Source: Thalassotalea_B piscium_A (GTDB taxonomy: Bacteria; Pseudomonadota; Gammaproteobacteria; Enterobacterales; Alteromonadaceae). From it: 64,000 nucleotides of DNA. The stretch covers positions 3,286,001 through 3,350,000 of the forward strand of contig CP186339.1 in assembly GCA_049347715.1 (NCBI GenBank). The letters are read 5' to 3'. A program made the translations under genes and the position numbers. Below are positions 54,170 to 63,912 of this stretch, in pieces; position 1 is the first letter of the stretch; each line of letters opens with the position of its first letter. The notes under the pieces are model-generated. The model had not been told where the DNA came from. It saw only the letters and a program-made list of their open reading frames with translations, and did not search any database.

Positions 54170-56035
54170 ATGACTATAAACCTTAACGACTACCCTTTGT
54201 TGTCTCAAATCAATTCGCCTGCTAATTTACGTGAATTAACTCGCTCTCAATTGCCTCAAGCAAGTGATGAGCTACGTCGTTATCTCCTCAAATCCGTTAG
54301 TAAAAGTAGTGGGCATTTCGCCTCAGGCCTAGGCACGATAGAATTAACTGTGGCATTGCATTATGTTTATAACACACCTTTTGATCAGTTAATCTGGGAT
54401 GTCGGCCATCAAGCTTACCCTCACAAAATCTTAACGGGACGACGTGATCAACTTCACACCATTAGACAAAAAGAAGGCTTACACCCTTTCCCATGGCGAG
54501 AAGAGAGTGAATACGACGTATTAAGTGTGGGTCATTCAAGTACATCCATTTCCGCGGCATTAGGCCTCGCTGTCGCCGCCGAAAAAGAAAACAAAAATCG
54601 TAAAGTGGTTGCTGTGATTGGTGATGGTGCCATGACAGCAGGTATGGCGTTTGAAGCACTTAATCATGCCGGTGATATTCATAAAGATATGCTTGTTATT
54701 TTAAACGATAACGAAATGTCAATTTCTGAAAATGTAGGTGCTTTAAATAATCATTTAGCCAAAATGCTTTCAGGTAGTATTTATACAGGTATACGTGAAG
54801 GTAGTAAGCGCATACTTAAAAATATTCCCCCAATTAAAGAACTGGCTAGTCGCGCTGAAGAACATCTTAAAGGTATGGTGGTTCCCAGTACATTTTTTGA
54901 AGAATTAGGCTTTAACTATATCGGCCCAATTGATGGTCATGATGTTAATGGTTTAGTTGATACCATCAGTAATATGAGAAGCTTAAAAGGCCCTCAATTA
55001 CTACATATTGCGACGAAAAAAGGTAAAGGTTATGAAGCCGCAGAGCAAGATCCTATTAAGTATCATGCTGTGCCCAAGTTTAATCCTGAAGAAACGTCAC
55101 TGCCTAAAAGTAAGCCAAGTTTGCCTACTTATTCAAAAATTTTTGGTGATTGGTTATGCCAAACAGCTGAGATAGATGAAACCTTAGTTGCTATAACACC
55201 GGCAATGCGAGAAGGCTCGGGTATGGTTGAATTTAGTCAACGATTCCCAGATAAATACTTCGATGTTGCTATTGCAGAACAGCATTCCGTCACTTTTGCT
55301 GCAGGCTTAGCTATTGGTGGTTATCACCCTGTAGTTGCTATCTATTCTAGTTTTTTACAACGAGGTTATGATCAATTCATTCATGATGTTGCTATACAAA
55401 ATTTACCTGTTTTGTTTGCCATTGATCGAGCGGGTATTGTTGGTGCTGATGGTCCAACCCATCAAGGTGCTTTTGATTTAAGCTTTATGCGCTGTATTCC
55501 TAATTTAGTGATTATGGCGCCAAGTGATGAAAGTGAATGCCAATTAATGCTAACTACTGGACATAAATTAAATCAGCCTTGTGCCGTTCGCTACCCTAGA
55601 GGTAATGGAATTGGCAAAACCCTACCGGATATTAATGAAACTATTGAAATAGGCAAAGGACGCTTAATCGAGAAAGGTCAACGTATCGCTATTTTAAGTT
55701 TTGGCACTATGCTTGGTGAAGCACAAAAAGCTGCAAAAACGTTAGATGCAACACTTGCTGATATGCGATTTGTTAAACCTTTAGATGGAGCACTGATTAA
55801 TCAACTCTATGAAACCCATGATGTAATAGTGACTATTGAAGATAATGCAATTGCCGGCGGAGCTGGTTCAGCAGTAAATGAATACATCTTACAACAAGGC
55901 CATACGATAAAAATCTTAAATATAGGTTTGCCTGATCACTTCATTAAACATGGAACTCAAGAAGAAATTCATCATGAACTAGGATTGGACAGTAACGGAA
56001 TTACTAAACAAATAAGAACCTTTTTAGCCTTATAA
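54170..56035 (+). CDS. dxs: 1-deoxy-D-xylulose-5-phosphate synthase
   Basis: 621 residues. Thiamine diphosphate site GDGAMTAGMAFEALNHAG, transketolase-type GHSSTSISAALG and FAIDRAGIVGADGPTHQG. First step of the MEP isoprenoid route; it belongs with ispA in one operon. Confidence 0.98.
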   Translation: MTINLNDYPLLSQINSPANLRELTRSQLPQASDELRRYLLKSVSKSSGHFASGLGTIELTVALHYVYNTPFDQLIWDVGHQAYPHKILTGRRDQLHTIRQKEGLHPFPWREESEYDVLSVGHSSTSISAALGLAVAAEKENKNRKVVAVIGDGAMTAGMAFEALNHAGDIHKDMLVILNDNEMSISENVGALNNHLAKMLSGSIYTGIREGSKRILKNIPPIKELASRAEEHLKGMVVPSTFFEELGFNYIGPIDGHDVNGLVDTISNMRSLKGPQLLHIATKKGKGYEAAEQDPIKYHAVPKFNPEETSLPKSKPSLPTYSKIFGDWLCQTAEIDETLVAITPAMREGSGMVEFSQRFPDKYFDVAIAEQHSVTFAAGLAIGGYHPVVAIYSSFLQRGYDQFIHDVAIQNLPVLFAIDRAGIVGADGPTHQGAFDLSFMRCIPNLVIMAPSDESECQLMLTTGHKLNQPCAVRYPRGNGIGKTLPDINETIEIGKGRLIEKGQRIAILSFGTMLGEAQKAAKTLDATLADMRFVKPLDGALINQLYETHDVIVTIEDNAIAGGAGSAVNEYILQQGHTIKILNIGLPDHFIKHGTQEEIHHELGLDSNGITKQIRTFLAL

Positions 56036-56083
56036 TTTCTGAAATTAACTGTAACGAATTTCTCCCTTTTCTCTTATATTATT

Positions 56084-56109
56084 CTAGCGCTGAACATCTC
56101 CAGCGCTAG
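56084..56109. repeat. Perfect inverted repeat after dxs
   Basis: CTAGCGCTG / CAGCGCTAG, 9-base arms with an 8-base loop, without a T-run. It may end the dxs transcript or be a protein-binding site. Confidence 0.45.
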
Positions 56110-56170
56110 ACACTTCAAGCTAAATCACGGTATAACTACATTCTAACCCTAATTAATACACAGAGTGTCC

Positions 56171-57694
56171 ATGTCATTATCACGTTTAGCTTGTTATTTC
56201 CTCTTGCTATTATCTTGTAAAATCACAGCTCAAGTGAGTGAAAACAGCACAATTTTAGATCTTCAACAGCAAATGAATCAAGGACAATTAACCAGTGTTG
56301 AACTAGTAAAGTATTATTTAAATCGTATTGAACAGCATGATAAAAATAAACTAAATTCTGTCGTACAATTAAATAAAGAGGCACTTGCTCGTGCAAAAAC
56401 ACTTGACCAATTACGGGCTGAAGGAAAAGTAATAAGCGCTCTCCATGGCATACCTATTTTACTTAAAGATAATATAGACACCTTAAATGGTATGGCCAAT
56501 ACAGCAGGCTCGCATGCATTAAAAAATAATTATCCTAAAGATGATGCCTTTGTTATACAACAGCTTAAAAAAGCAGGAGCAATAATACTAGGTAAAACCA
56601 ATTTAAGTGAATGGGCCAACTTTCGTTCGACAACATCATCAAGTGGTTGGAGCGGCTTATATGGTCAAGCCAATAACCCTTATGATTTAACGACTTCTCC
56701 TTGTGGCTCTAGTTCAGGTTCTGGCATCGCCATTGCGGCTAACTTTGCCACTATTGCCATAGGAACAGAAACAGATGGTTCAATTACCTGTCCTTCAGCA
56801 GTCAATGGTATTGTTGGGATTAAACCGACATTAGGCACTGTTAGCCGAGATGGTATTATACCTATTGCCCATAGCCAAGATACCGCAGGGCCGATGGCAA
56901 GAAATGTTACAGATGCGGTTATCCTACTATCAGCAATGGTTGCTCTAGATAATAACGACCCGGATGCTACACCTTCAAATATTGACTATATGGCTCATTT
57001 AAAACGCGATGGACTTAAAGGCAAGCGTATAGGTATTGTTCGAAATTTAATGGGATATCACAAAGGGTTAGATGCAAAATTTGAACAAGCAATCAAAGCA
57101 CTTAAAGCGCAAGGTGCCATCATTATTGATAATACTAATTTAACCTCTGAGCCTGAATGGGGAGACGCTGAGTTTGAAGTTTTACTTTATGAGTTCAAAG
57201 ATGAGATCAATAAATATTTAGCTCACACGGCTAAAGGAATACCTAAGTCACTTGCCGAGTTAATTCAGTTTAATCAAGATAATGCAGCAATAGAAATGCC
57301 TTATTTTGATCAAGAAATATTTCAAATGGCACAAGAGAAAGGCCCTATTACTGACAAAATTTATTTAGATGCCTTAGCCAAAGCTAAATCTGCGACACAA
57401 GACAATGGTATAGATAAAGTCATTAAACAATACCAACTAGATATAATAATCGCCCCCACCACAGGACCTGCATGGAAAACTGATTGGATAAATGGTGATC
57501 ATTACCTTGGCGCCGCTTCATCTGCCGCAGCTATTGCAGGCTATCCCCATATAACGGTTCCTATGGGAGCTGTCCATAAACTACCCGTGGGTATTTCATT
57601 TTTTGCAGGAAAATTACAAGAAGGTAAATTAATTGAAGCCGCTTACGCTTTTGAACAAGCCACTCTCTATCGTAAAGCACCTAAGTTAGATTAA
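56171..57694 (+). CDS. Periplasmic amidase-signature-family hydrolase
   Basis: 507 residues from ATG 56171 (the GTG six bases upstream is possible). N-terminal signal peptide to about residue 20 (KITAQV). Ser-cisSer-Lys catalytic elements: LLKDNIDT, SPCGSSSGSGIAIAANFATI (Gly/Ser-rich loop) and the nucleophile region GTETDGSITCPSAVNG. The signal peptide places it outside the cytoplasm, unlike GatA. Substrate unknown. Confidence 0.92.
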   Translation: MSLSRLACYFLLLLSCKITAQVSENSTILDLQQQMNQGQLTSVELVKYYLNRIEQHDKNKLNSVVQLNKEALARAKTLDQLRAEGKVISALHGIPILLKDNIDTLNGMANTAGSHALKNNYPKDDAFVIQQLKKAGAIILGKTNLSEWANFRSTTSSSGWSGLYGQANNPYDLTTSPCGSSSGSGIAIAANFATIAIGTETDGSITCPSAVNGIVGIKPTLGTVSRDGIIPIAHSQDTAGPMARNVTDAVILLSAMVALDNNDPDATPSNIDYMAHLKRDGLKGKRIGIVRNLMGYHKGLDAKFEQAIKALKAQGAIIIDNTNLTSEPEWGDAEFEVLLYEFKDEINKYLAHTAKGIPKSLAELIQFNQDNAAIEMPYFDQEIFQMAQEKGPITDKIYLDALAKAKSATQDNGIDKVIKQYQLDIIIAPTTGPAWKTDWINGDHYLGAASSAAAIAGYPHITVPMGAVHKLPVGISFFAGKLQEGKLIEAAYAFEQATLYRKAPKLD

Positions 57695-57800
57695 CCGTTG
57701 AGCCGACATCTAAGTTTCAGCATCATAATACCATGTTGAAACTTTTTGATTCGTTTACACTCATATACTAAGTATATAGCCCCAATTTAAAGGATCTTTA

Positions 57801-58601
57801 GTGACTAAATCTACTCTGCTATTTGTTATCTTCAGTTTGGCTCTTTTGCCATTATTCACTTATGCTGACGGATTAAGTGATCTGAAAAATGCCCTGAAAT
57901 CGCTGCAAAAAACATCTACCCTTAGTGCGAAATTGCTCACCACCAGTTATTTTCAGCAAGGTGAAGGAAAAGACAAAATCATTCGTGACGGTAGTGCTGA
58001 AATCTCGTTAATTGACGATGAAAAAGGTCTACAAGTAACTTACAGTAACGATATCTTAACTAAACTAGAAATTGAAGCGAGTGAACGTATTAAAGATGAA
58101 AATGCAAAAACACCAACCCTTAATGCTATTGGTAAAAATAATGCAACAGAGATTAAATCAATTGTTTCCGCAGGCTCCGAGGTATTGAGAACAATAACAC
58201 AAGCAAGTTTCGTTAATGAAGAAACAGTAAACCTCGATGGAAAAGTCTTACGACAACTTAATTTCAAACTTCCTGTAAGCGCGATTATTAATGATAAACG
58301 AACTCGAAAATACGTGAAAAAATTTACTAGCCAATATAGTGTCGTAATTGATGGACAAGGCATACCAATTAAAACAACACTAAATTTCAGTGGCAAAGGC
58401 CGTGCTTATTGGGTACTCAGCGTCAAAGCTGAAGGATTTGAACATTCTACCTATCAACTCATTAATCAACGTTTAGTCCGAGTGACCAATGAAAGTGGTG
58501 CCATCTTTGACTCAACATTTGGTTATAGTGAGCGAAAACATCATGAGTTACTCACTATTACTGAAGCTCAAGAACCTGATTTATTTGCAAATACTCAGTA
58601 G
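57801..58601 (+). CDS. Uncharacterised periplasmic protein, LolA-like in pattern
   Basis: 266 residues, GTG start with AGGA before it; signal peptide cleaved near LFTYADG. The rest is predicted to be beta-rich with LKNALKSLQKTSTLSAKL at the N-terminus, as in LolA/outer-membrane-lipoprotein-sorting-like folds (YWVLSVKAEG, GAIFDSTF). No motif fixes a function. It is between the amidase and the SBP-GGDEF gene on the same strand. Confidence 0.6.
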   Translation: MTKSTLLFVIFSLALLPLFTYADGLSDLKNALKSLQKTSTLSAKLLTTSYFQQGEGKDKIIRDGSAEISLIDDEKGLQVTYSNDILTKLEIEASERIKDENAKTPTLNAIGKNNATEIKSIVSAGSEVLRTITQASFVNEETVNLDGKVLRQLNFKLPVSAIINDKRTRKYVKKFTSQYSVVIDGQGIPIKTTLNFSGKGRAYWVLSVKAEGFEHSTYQLINQRLVRVTNESGAIFDSTFGYSERKHHELLTITEAQEPDLFANTQ

Positions 58602-58688
58602 TGAATCGTTTTAAGCTTACAGGTTAGATATTTCCCACATCTTAGCTATACTTGAACATGAGTTAAGTTCATTGCTGATGGAATATCA

Positions 58689-60308
58689 ATGAGAATTTCT
58701 GCTGTTTCAGCCCTTTATTTACTATTTTTGTCATTAGTTTTAAGCCATTGTGCTTATGCTGAAAGTCTACAAACAACAAACACAATTAATGTGCAACTTA
58801 AGTGGCGCCATCAATTTCAGTTTGCCGGATATTATATTGCTAAAGAAAAAGGTTATTACCGTCAATATGGCTTAGATGTTAACCTGCTTGAACGCACAAC
58901 TAGCACTTCTCCAATTGAAAAGCTAAGTTATGGCGATGTTGACTATGCTATCGGCAATGTCGATGCCATTGTTTATAGAGCAAATGGTACCCCCCTTGTT
59001 GCACTAGCTGCTTTTTTTCAACACTCCTCGGTAATGTTAATCAGTCGTTTTCCTAATTTAAATCAACTAACTAATAAAAAAGTAATGGTCACTAAAGGAG
59101 CAATGAACGCAGAGATTATGGCGATGTTCAGAAAGAATAAAATCAGCACAAATGACATACAATTTATTCAATCAAAACAAGCTATAACCGAATTTATTTC
59201 AGGTAATGTTGACGCCTATAGTGTTTATGCTTCTAACGAAATGTATCAACTACAAAATGCTAAGATTAACTTTTATCCATTTTATCCGATTGATTATAAC
59301 ATTGATTTTTATGGCGATATTTTACTAACGCTAGAAAACACCCTCAAAAGTAATCCTGAAGAAGTCGCGCATTTTAAAGAAGCAACAATTAAAGGTTGGG
59401 AATATGCCATTACTCACATTGATGAAACTATTGAGATAATTTTAACTCAGTACCCTAGTACGAATAAAACAAAAGAAGAATTAGCCTTTGAAGCGCGACA
59501 CTTAATTCAGTACATGTATTCAGATATTATTCCCATAGGCTATATGAATAGCGAACGCTGGCAAGCCATTGAAAAAGAACTAAGAATACTAGGTATATTG
59601 AAAGGACCTCAAGTGGATTTTGAGCGTTTTATCTACTCCCCTCCCAAAGAACTCAATGCGTGGGAGACCATCTGGCACTTAAAAGTACAGATATCCGCCG
59701 TTGTGATAATACTCTTTTCATTAGCATTACTCTTTCATAATCGACGTTTAAAGATAAAAGTAAAAGAACACACTCAATTAATTGAACACGAACGAATAAA
59801 GGCCGAAATAGATGCAAGAACAGACGCCTTAACTCAACTGGCTAACCGCCGAAAATTTATGGAATCAATTGAGCATGATTTATCCATCGCAAGGCGAAAT
59901 AATTTAGACTTTTCAGTTGTTTATTTAGATATAGATTTATTTAAGTCAATTAATGATACCTATGGTCATGCCGCAGGAGATAACATTTTAAAAGAACTCG
60001 CTAACATTCTAAAAAATAATACCCGACCTTCAGATAACATTGCTCGTATAGGGGGAGAAGAGTTTGCTATCACGAGTCTTGGTAAAAATACTCATACCGC
60101 AGCAGCTCTTGCTGACAGAATTAGACAAAAGGTTGAAGAACACACGTTTTTCATAGATAAAATTGAAATAAAAATCACCATCAGCATGGGAGTCGCTTCT
60201 TTAACTGATACGCAAACAAGCGATGAACTATTGAAGTGTACCGATGACGCCCTGTATAAAGCTAAAAACTCGGGGCGAAATCAAGTACAAATTGCCTCAA
60301 CAGGATAG
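58689..60308 (+). CDS. Diguanylate cyclase with NMT1/THI5-like solute-binding sensor
   Basis: 539 residues: signal peptide (to about 24), periplasmic NMT1/THI5-type solute-binding domain (about 30-320; VQLKWRHQFQFAGYYIAKEK), one membrane helix (about 335-352), GGDEF domain (about 370-537). Active site RIGGEEF intact; RxxD site (RPSD) five residues upstream. It should couple a pyrimidine- or amine-like ligand to c-di-GMP synthesis; ligand is not known. Confidence 0.92.
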   Translation: MRISAVSALYLLFLSLVLSHCAYAESLQTTNTINVQLKWRHQFQFAGYYIAKEKGYYRQYGLDVNLLERTTSTSPIEKLSYGDVDYAIGNVDAIVYRANGTPLVALAAFFQHSSVMLISRFPNLNQLTNKKVMVTKGAMNAEIMAMFRKNKISTNDIQFIQSKQAITEFISGNVDAYSVYASNEMYQLQNAKINFYPFYPIDYNIDFYGDILLTLENTLKSNPEEVAHFKEATIKGWEYAITHIDETIEIILTQYPSTNKTKEELAFEARHLIQYMYSDIIPIGYMNSERWQAIEKELRILGILKGPQVDFERFIYSPPKELNAWETIWHLKVQISAVVIILFSLALLFHNRRLKIKVKEHTQLIEHERIKAEIDARTDALTQLANRRKFMESIEHDLSIARRNNLDFSVVYLDIDLFKSINDTYGHAAGDNILKELANILKNNTRPSDNIARIGGEEFAITSLGKNTHTAAALADRIRQKVEEHTFFIDKIEIKITISMGVASLTDTQTSDELLKCTDDALYKAKNSGRNQVQIASTG

Positions 60309-60511
60309 TAAATCTAAATGCTATAAAAGAGATTAACACAAAAAGTAAACTCATCTCTTAGGAGAAAATTGAGCAGAATATAATAATTAAATAGCGTTAC
60401 ACTTTACCCGTTGCTTAGTCACTGAAATGCCTTAGTTACAACGGGACAACATCTGTTTTTATTTTGCAACATGAATGAGTAAGATGAGAAGCCAGTATAT
60501 TTACGTATAAA

Positions 60512-60556
60512 AAAACGCAACCTCAATGATAATGACTGATCACCATCAAGGTCGCG
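60512..60556 (-). terminator. Terminator of the rib cluster
   Basis: On the minus strand, CGCGACCTTGATG and CATTGAGGTTGCG pair imperfectly around a 13- to 15-base loop, followed by TTTTTTT. It lies about 35 bases after the ribBX stop. Confidence 0.75.
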
Positions 60557-60592
60557 CTTTCATAATTTTTTTAGCTAAGCTATTTAACTCAT

Positions 60593-61705
60593 TTAAGACT
60601 CAGAAATGTATTCAACTACTTCTAAGCCAAAACCAGATAAAGAATGATACTTAGTTTGCGAACTTAACAAACGCATTTTCCCGACGCCTAAGTTCGCCAA
60701 TATTTGAGAGCCAACACCGACATTACGAGAGCCAATATGACGTTTTACTTCTTTAACAGTTTCGCCGGCATCTAATTTAGCGTATTTTTTGACTTGTTCG
60801 ATCAGCTCAAGTGGTGTTTCATGCTTACCTAACAAGACCAATACGCCACCTTCTTTACCAATACGTTCTAACGCGCTGCCTATCGGCCATTTGGCAATAC
60901 TTTCACGTTCACTAAACAATAAGTCTCTAAAAGTATTTTCAAGATGCACACGGACTAAAGTCGGTTGTTCGGGTGTGATATCACCTTTGGTTAAAGCAAA
61001 ATGAGCCTGCCCATCAATGGTATCTTTAAACACAGTTAAATCAAATTCACCAAATGATGTAGGCAATTTACATTGCGACACACGTTCTATCGTAGTTTCA
61101 TTAGCATTACGATATTCAATTAAATCGGCAATTGTCCCCATTTTAACGCCATGCTTTTGTGCAATAACTTCTAAATCTGGACGACGAGCCATAGTACCGT
61201 CTTCATTTAACACTTCCACAATAACAGCAGCCGGTTCTAAGCCAGCTAAACGCGCAAGATCAACGCCAGCTTCTGTATGTCCTGCTCTATTTAATACGCC
61301 ACCATCTTTAGCAATTAAAGGGAATATATGACCTGGTTGGACAATAGAATGTTGGTTAGCATCTTTAGCGACTGCAGCGAGTACAGTAGTAGCACGATCA
61401 GCTGCTGAAATGCCTGTAGTCACGCCTTCCGCGGCTTCTATTGAAACCGTAAAGTTCGTGGTAAATTGTGCGTCATTTTTATTTACCATTAACGGTAGAT
61501 TAAGTTTTTCACACTTTTCTGCCGACATCGGCATACAGATCAAACCTCGACCATGAGTTGCCATGAAGTTTATTGCTTCAGGTGTTACTAATTCTGCCGC
61601 CATAATGAAGTCACCTTCATTTTCACGATCTTCATCATCCATCAAGATAACCATCTTACCTTGTTTGATGTCTTCAATGATCTCCTGCGGAGTATTTAAA
61701 TTCAT
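60593..61705 (-). CDS. ribBX: RibBX: DHBP synthase with degenerate GTP cyclohydrolase II domain
   Basis: 370 residues. The N-terminal 3,4-dihydroxy-2-butanone-4-phosphate synthase domain (1-205) is intact: DDEDRENEGDF, RPGHIF-like QPGHIFPL, GHTEAGVDLARLAGL. The C-terminal GCHII-like domain (about 210-370) lacks the zinc Cys triplet (CDCG region reads ESIAKWP) and the RQEGRGIG segment (LLGKHETPL). Such RibBX proteins are known from Shewanella and act only as RibB. 26 bases follow ribE. Confidence 0.9.
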   Translation of the reverse strand: MNLNTPQEIIEDIKQGKMVILMDDEDRENEGDFIMAAELVTPEAINFMATHGRGLICMPMSAEKCEKLNLPLMVNKNDAQFTTNFTVSIEAAEGVTTGISAADRATTVLAAVAKDANQHSIVQPGHIFPLIAKDGGVLNRAGHTEAGVDLARLAGLEPAAVIVEVLNEDGTMARRPDLEVIAQKHGVKMGTIADLIEYRNANETTIERVSQCKLPTSFGEFDLTVFKDTIDGQAHFALTKGDITPEQPTLVRVHLENTFRDLLFSERESIAKWPIGSALERIGKEGGVLVLLGKHETPLELIEQVKKYAKLDAGETVKEVKRHIGSRNVGVGSQILANLGVGKMRLLSSQTKYHSLSGFGLEVVEYISES

Positions 61706-61731
61706 GACAACCTCTTAAAGTTTTTTAACTA

Positions 61732-62388
61732 TTATTTAATAAATCCACTTTGTTTTAATAAAGCTTCTGTAACGTTACTCGTCGCTACTGGGGTTTGTTT
61801 TTTAGTGAGTAAACGTTCAATATAACGAGCCATTACATCTACTTCGATATTGACTTGTGTACCGACTTGATACTGGCTAATCACGGTCTTTTCTGTGGTA
61901 TGAGGTACGATTGTCAGTCTAAAACTATCATCACTGACGGTATTAACGGTTAAGCTGACACCGTCAATAGTAATTGAACCTTTTTCAGCAATATAAGGTG
62001 CAATCTCGCTTGGCATATTAATCCAATAATCAATACTATTTCCACTAGCTTCTATCGTTTTGATAGTCGCAACGGCATCCACATGGCCAGAAACAATATG
62101 TCCACCAAAACGGGTAGTTGGTAGCATGGCTTTTTCTAAATTTACCATTTGATTAACTCGATAATTGCCAAAACCTGTGCGTGCTAATGTTTCATTGGAT
62201 ACATCAGCAGTAAAACTTGTCTGATCAAAAGCAACGACAGTTAAACAAATACCATTGGTCGCTATCGAGTCACCTAACTTCACATCACTCATGTCTAACG
62301 ACATAGTGTCAATTGTTAACCTTGCTCCATCTGATGTGATGTTGATATGTTTAATTTTACCAACAGCTTCTATAATTCCAGTAAACAT
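61732..62388 (-). CDS. ribE: Riboflavin synthase, alpha chain
   Basis: 218 residues, two tandem lumazine-binding domains: MFTGIIEAVGKI and the second GGHIVSGHVDAVATI. Converts two 6,7-dimethyl-8-ribityllumazine molecules to riboflavin. 17 bases after ribD. Confidence 0.96.
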   Translation of the reverse strand: MFTGIIEAVGKIKHINITSDGARLTIDTMSLDMSDVKLGDSIATNGICLTVVAFDQTSFTADVSNETLARTGFGNYRVNQMVNLEKAMLPTTRFGGHIVSGHVDAVATIKTIEASGNSIDYWINMPSEIAPYIAEKGSITIDGVSLTVNTVSDDSFRLTIVPHTTEKTVISQYQVGTQVNIEVDVMARYIERLLTKKQTPVATSNVTEALLKQSGFIK

Positions 62389-62405
62389 AATATTGTCTCT
62401 TCTAA

Positions 62406-63539
62406 CTATTGGTTAAAAACAGCGGTAATACGAATATCGCCACCAACCATAACTATTTCTTTAAATGAAAGTGTTTTAGCTTGCTTTAAATGCGTGATAC
62501 TTGGCATTCTTACTAAACCTTGGGCCTCATCAGCCATTAATTTGGGTGCCTGATATAAAATCAATTCATCAACTAAGTCTTGCTCAATAAAAGCCCCTGA
62601 CAGCGTTTTCCCTGCTTCTATTAAAATATCATTTAAACCACGTTTTGCTAATAATTCGAGGACTTTATCTAAATCAACAAATCCTGATGACAGCAAAGGC
62701 ACTTCTACCTGTTCTACAAAGTGAGGCCATTGATGAAAGTTTTCAATAGATTTTCTAATTAATATAATTGGTGCGGAGGCATTAGTTTCATTAAATAACG
62801 CAAGATCGGGGGTTAAACGATTTTTACTGTCGATAATAATACGTACAGGTTGTCTTAATTCCGCTTCTGGGTATTGAGATTGTATAGCACCAAGCTCATG
62901 CCAACGCACTGTCATGCGAGCATTATCTAAAATAATAGAGTCAGCACCAGATAAAACTGCGCAGCTCTGCGCTCTCAATCTCTGTACATCTTTTCGTGCT
63001 TCGCTTGATGTTATCCACTGACTTTCGCCATTAGCCATTGCTGTTCGTCCATCTAAGCTAGCCGCTAACTTACAACGCACATAAGGCCTTTTATCTATCA
63101 TTAGCTTAATAAAACCAGGATTCAACGCTTTGGCATCTAGCTCGAGTAAACCCGCTTTGGTTTCTATGCCGGCATTATTTAGCATAGCGAGTCCTGCACC
63201 ACTAACTTGTGGATTTGGGTCTACCATGGCACAAATCACTTGCTTTATGCCTGCATCTATCAAGGCTTGTGCACAGGGAGGCGTGCGACCAAAATGACTG
63301 CAAGGCTCTAAGGTAACATAAGCCGTTGCACCTTTCGCATTCTCACCCGCTTGAGCAAGAGCGTTAACTTCAGCATGCCCCTTACCCGCTTTTAGATGAA
63401 AACCTTCACCTACAATTTCATTTTCTTTTACAATTACACAGCCAACACGTGGGTTTGGTGATGTTGTAAAATGTCCTTTTTTTGCTAATTTTATGGCACG
63501 CGCCATAAATTGGTGATCTAACAATGTAAATTTTGTCAA
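62406..63539 (-). CDS. ribD: Bifunctional riboflavin deaminase/reductase RibD
   Basis: Deaminase domain (about 1-145): HAEVNAL, EPCSHFGRTPPC zinc site; reductase domain (about 150-378): RCKLAASLDGRTAM, LIEAGKTLSG. I prefer the TTG start at 63539 (AGGG 6 bases upstream) because the protein then begins, like the family, about ten residues before DHQFMARAIKLAKKG; the ATG at 63584 would add 15 residues and overlap the previous gene by 14 bases. Confidence 0.92.
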   Translation of the reverse strand: MTKFTLLDHQFMARAIKLAKKGHFTTSPNPRVGCVIVKENEIVGEGFHLKAGKGHAEVNALAQAGENAKGATAYVTLEPCSHFGRTPPCAQALIDAGIKQVICAMVDPNPQVSGAGLAMLNNAGIETKAGLLELDAKALNPGFIKLMIDKRPYVRCKLAASLDGRTAMANGESQWITSSEARKDVQRLRAQSCAVLSGADSIILDNARMTVRWHELGAIQSQYPEAELRQPVRIIIDSKNRLTPDLALFNETNASAPIILIRKSIENFHQWPHFVEQVEVPLLSSGFVDLDKVLELLAKRGLNDILIEAGKTLSGAFIEQDLVDELILYQAPKLMADEAQGLVRMPSITHLKQAKTLSFKEIVMVGGDIRITAVFNQ

Positions 63540-63570
63540 AATAAACCCTATAACATATTGACTAATATGA

Positions 63571-63912
63571 TCATTCTTTATCAATTATCGCAATTTCTGC
63601 ATTCGGAAAGTAGTGAATCAGTTTTAACCAGAATATTTCTCTATCTGTAGGCCTATGCCAGATATCAATCGCATGACCACTTTGATAAAAAAAGGTTATC
63701 GCATCCTTTGTTTTCTGCAGTTTAGCAACTTTATTTATATCGATTACTCTAGTGCTGCTTTTACTCAGGTAGCCTACAGAACAAGGTTTGATCAGTAATT
63801 GTTCATCTGAGACTTCAAGCTGATAACGAGAACCTAAGCGTCCCCTATAATAATTAATAATCAGTATAGGTAAGGCTAAAAAACCAAGGTATTGCAAAGA
63901 ACTAGTGTCCAT
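63571..63912 (-). CDS. Uncharacterised small membrane-anchored protein
   Basis: 113 residues from ATG 63912, sharing bases with the nrdR stop (TGATG). One N-terminal hydrophobic segment (YLGFLALPILIINYY), then a cytoplasmic PH-like beta-rich part (YQLEVSDEQLLIKPC, VAKLQKTKDAITFFY). I do not recognise the family. It sits between nrdR and ribD, a location usually empty. Confidence 0.7.
   Translation of the reverse strand: MDTSSLQYLGFLALPILIINYYRGRLGSRYQLEVSDEQLLIKPCSVGYLSKSSTRVIDINKVAKLQKTKDAITFFYQSGHAIDIWHRPTDREIFWLKLIHYFPNAEIAIIDKE

Noticed and set aside
61705..63912. FMN riboswitch in the rib cluster
   Set aside because: Gaps between rib genes are under 30 bases and no structured leader is visible in the window.
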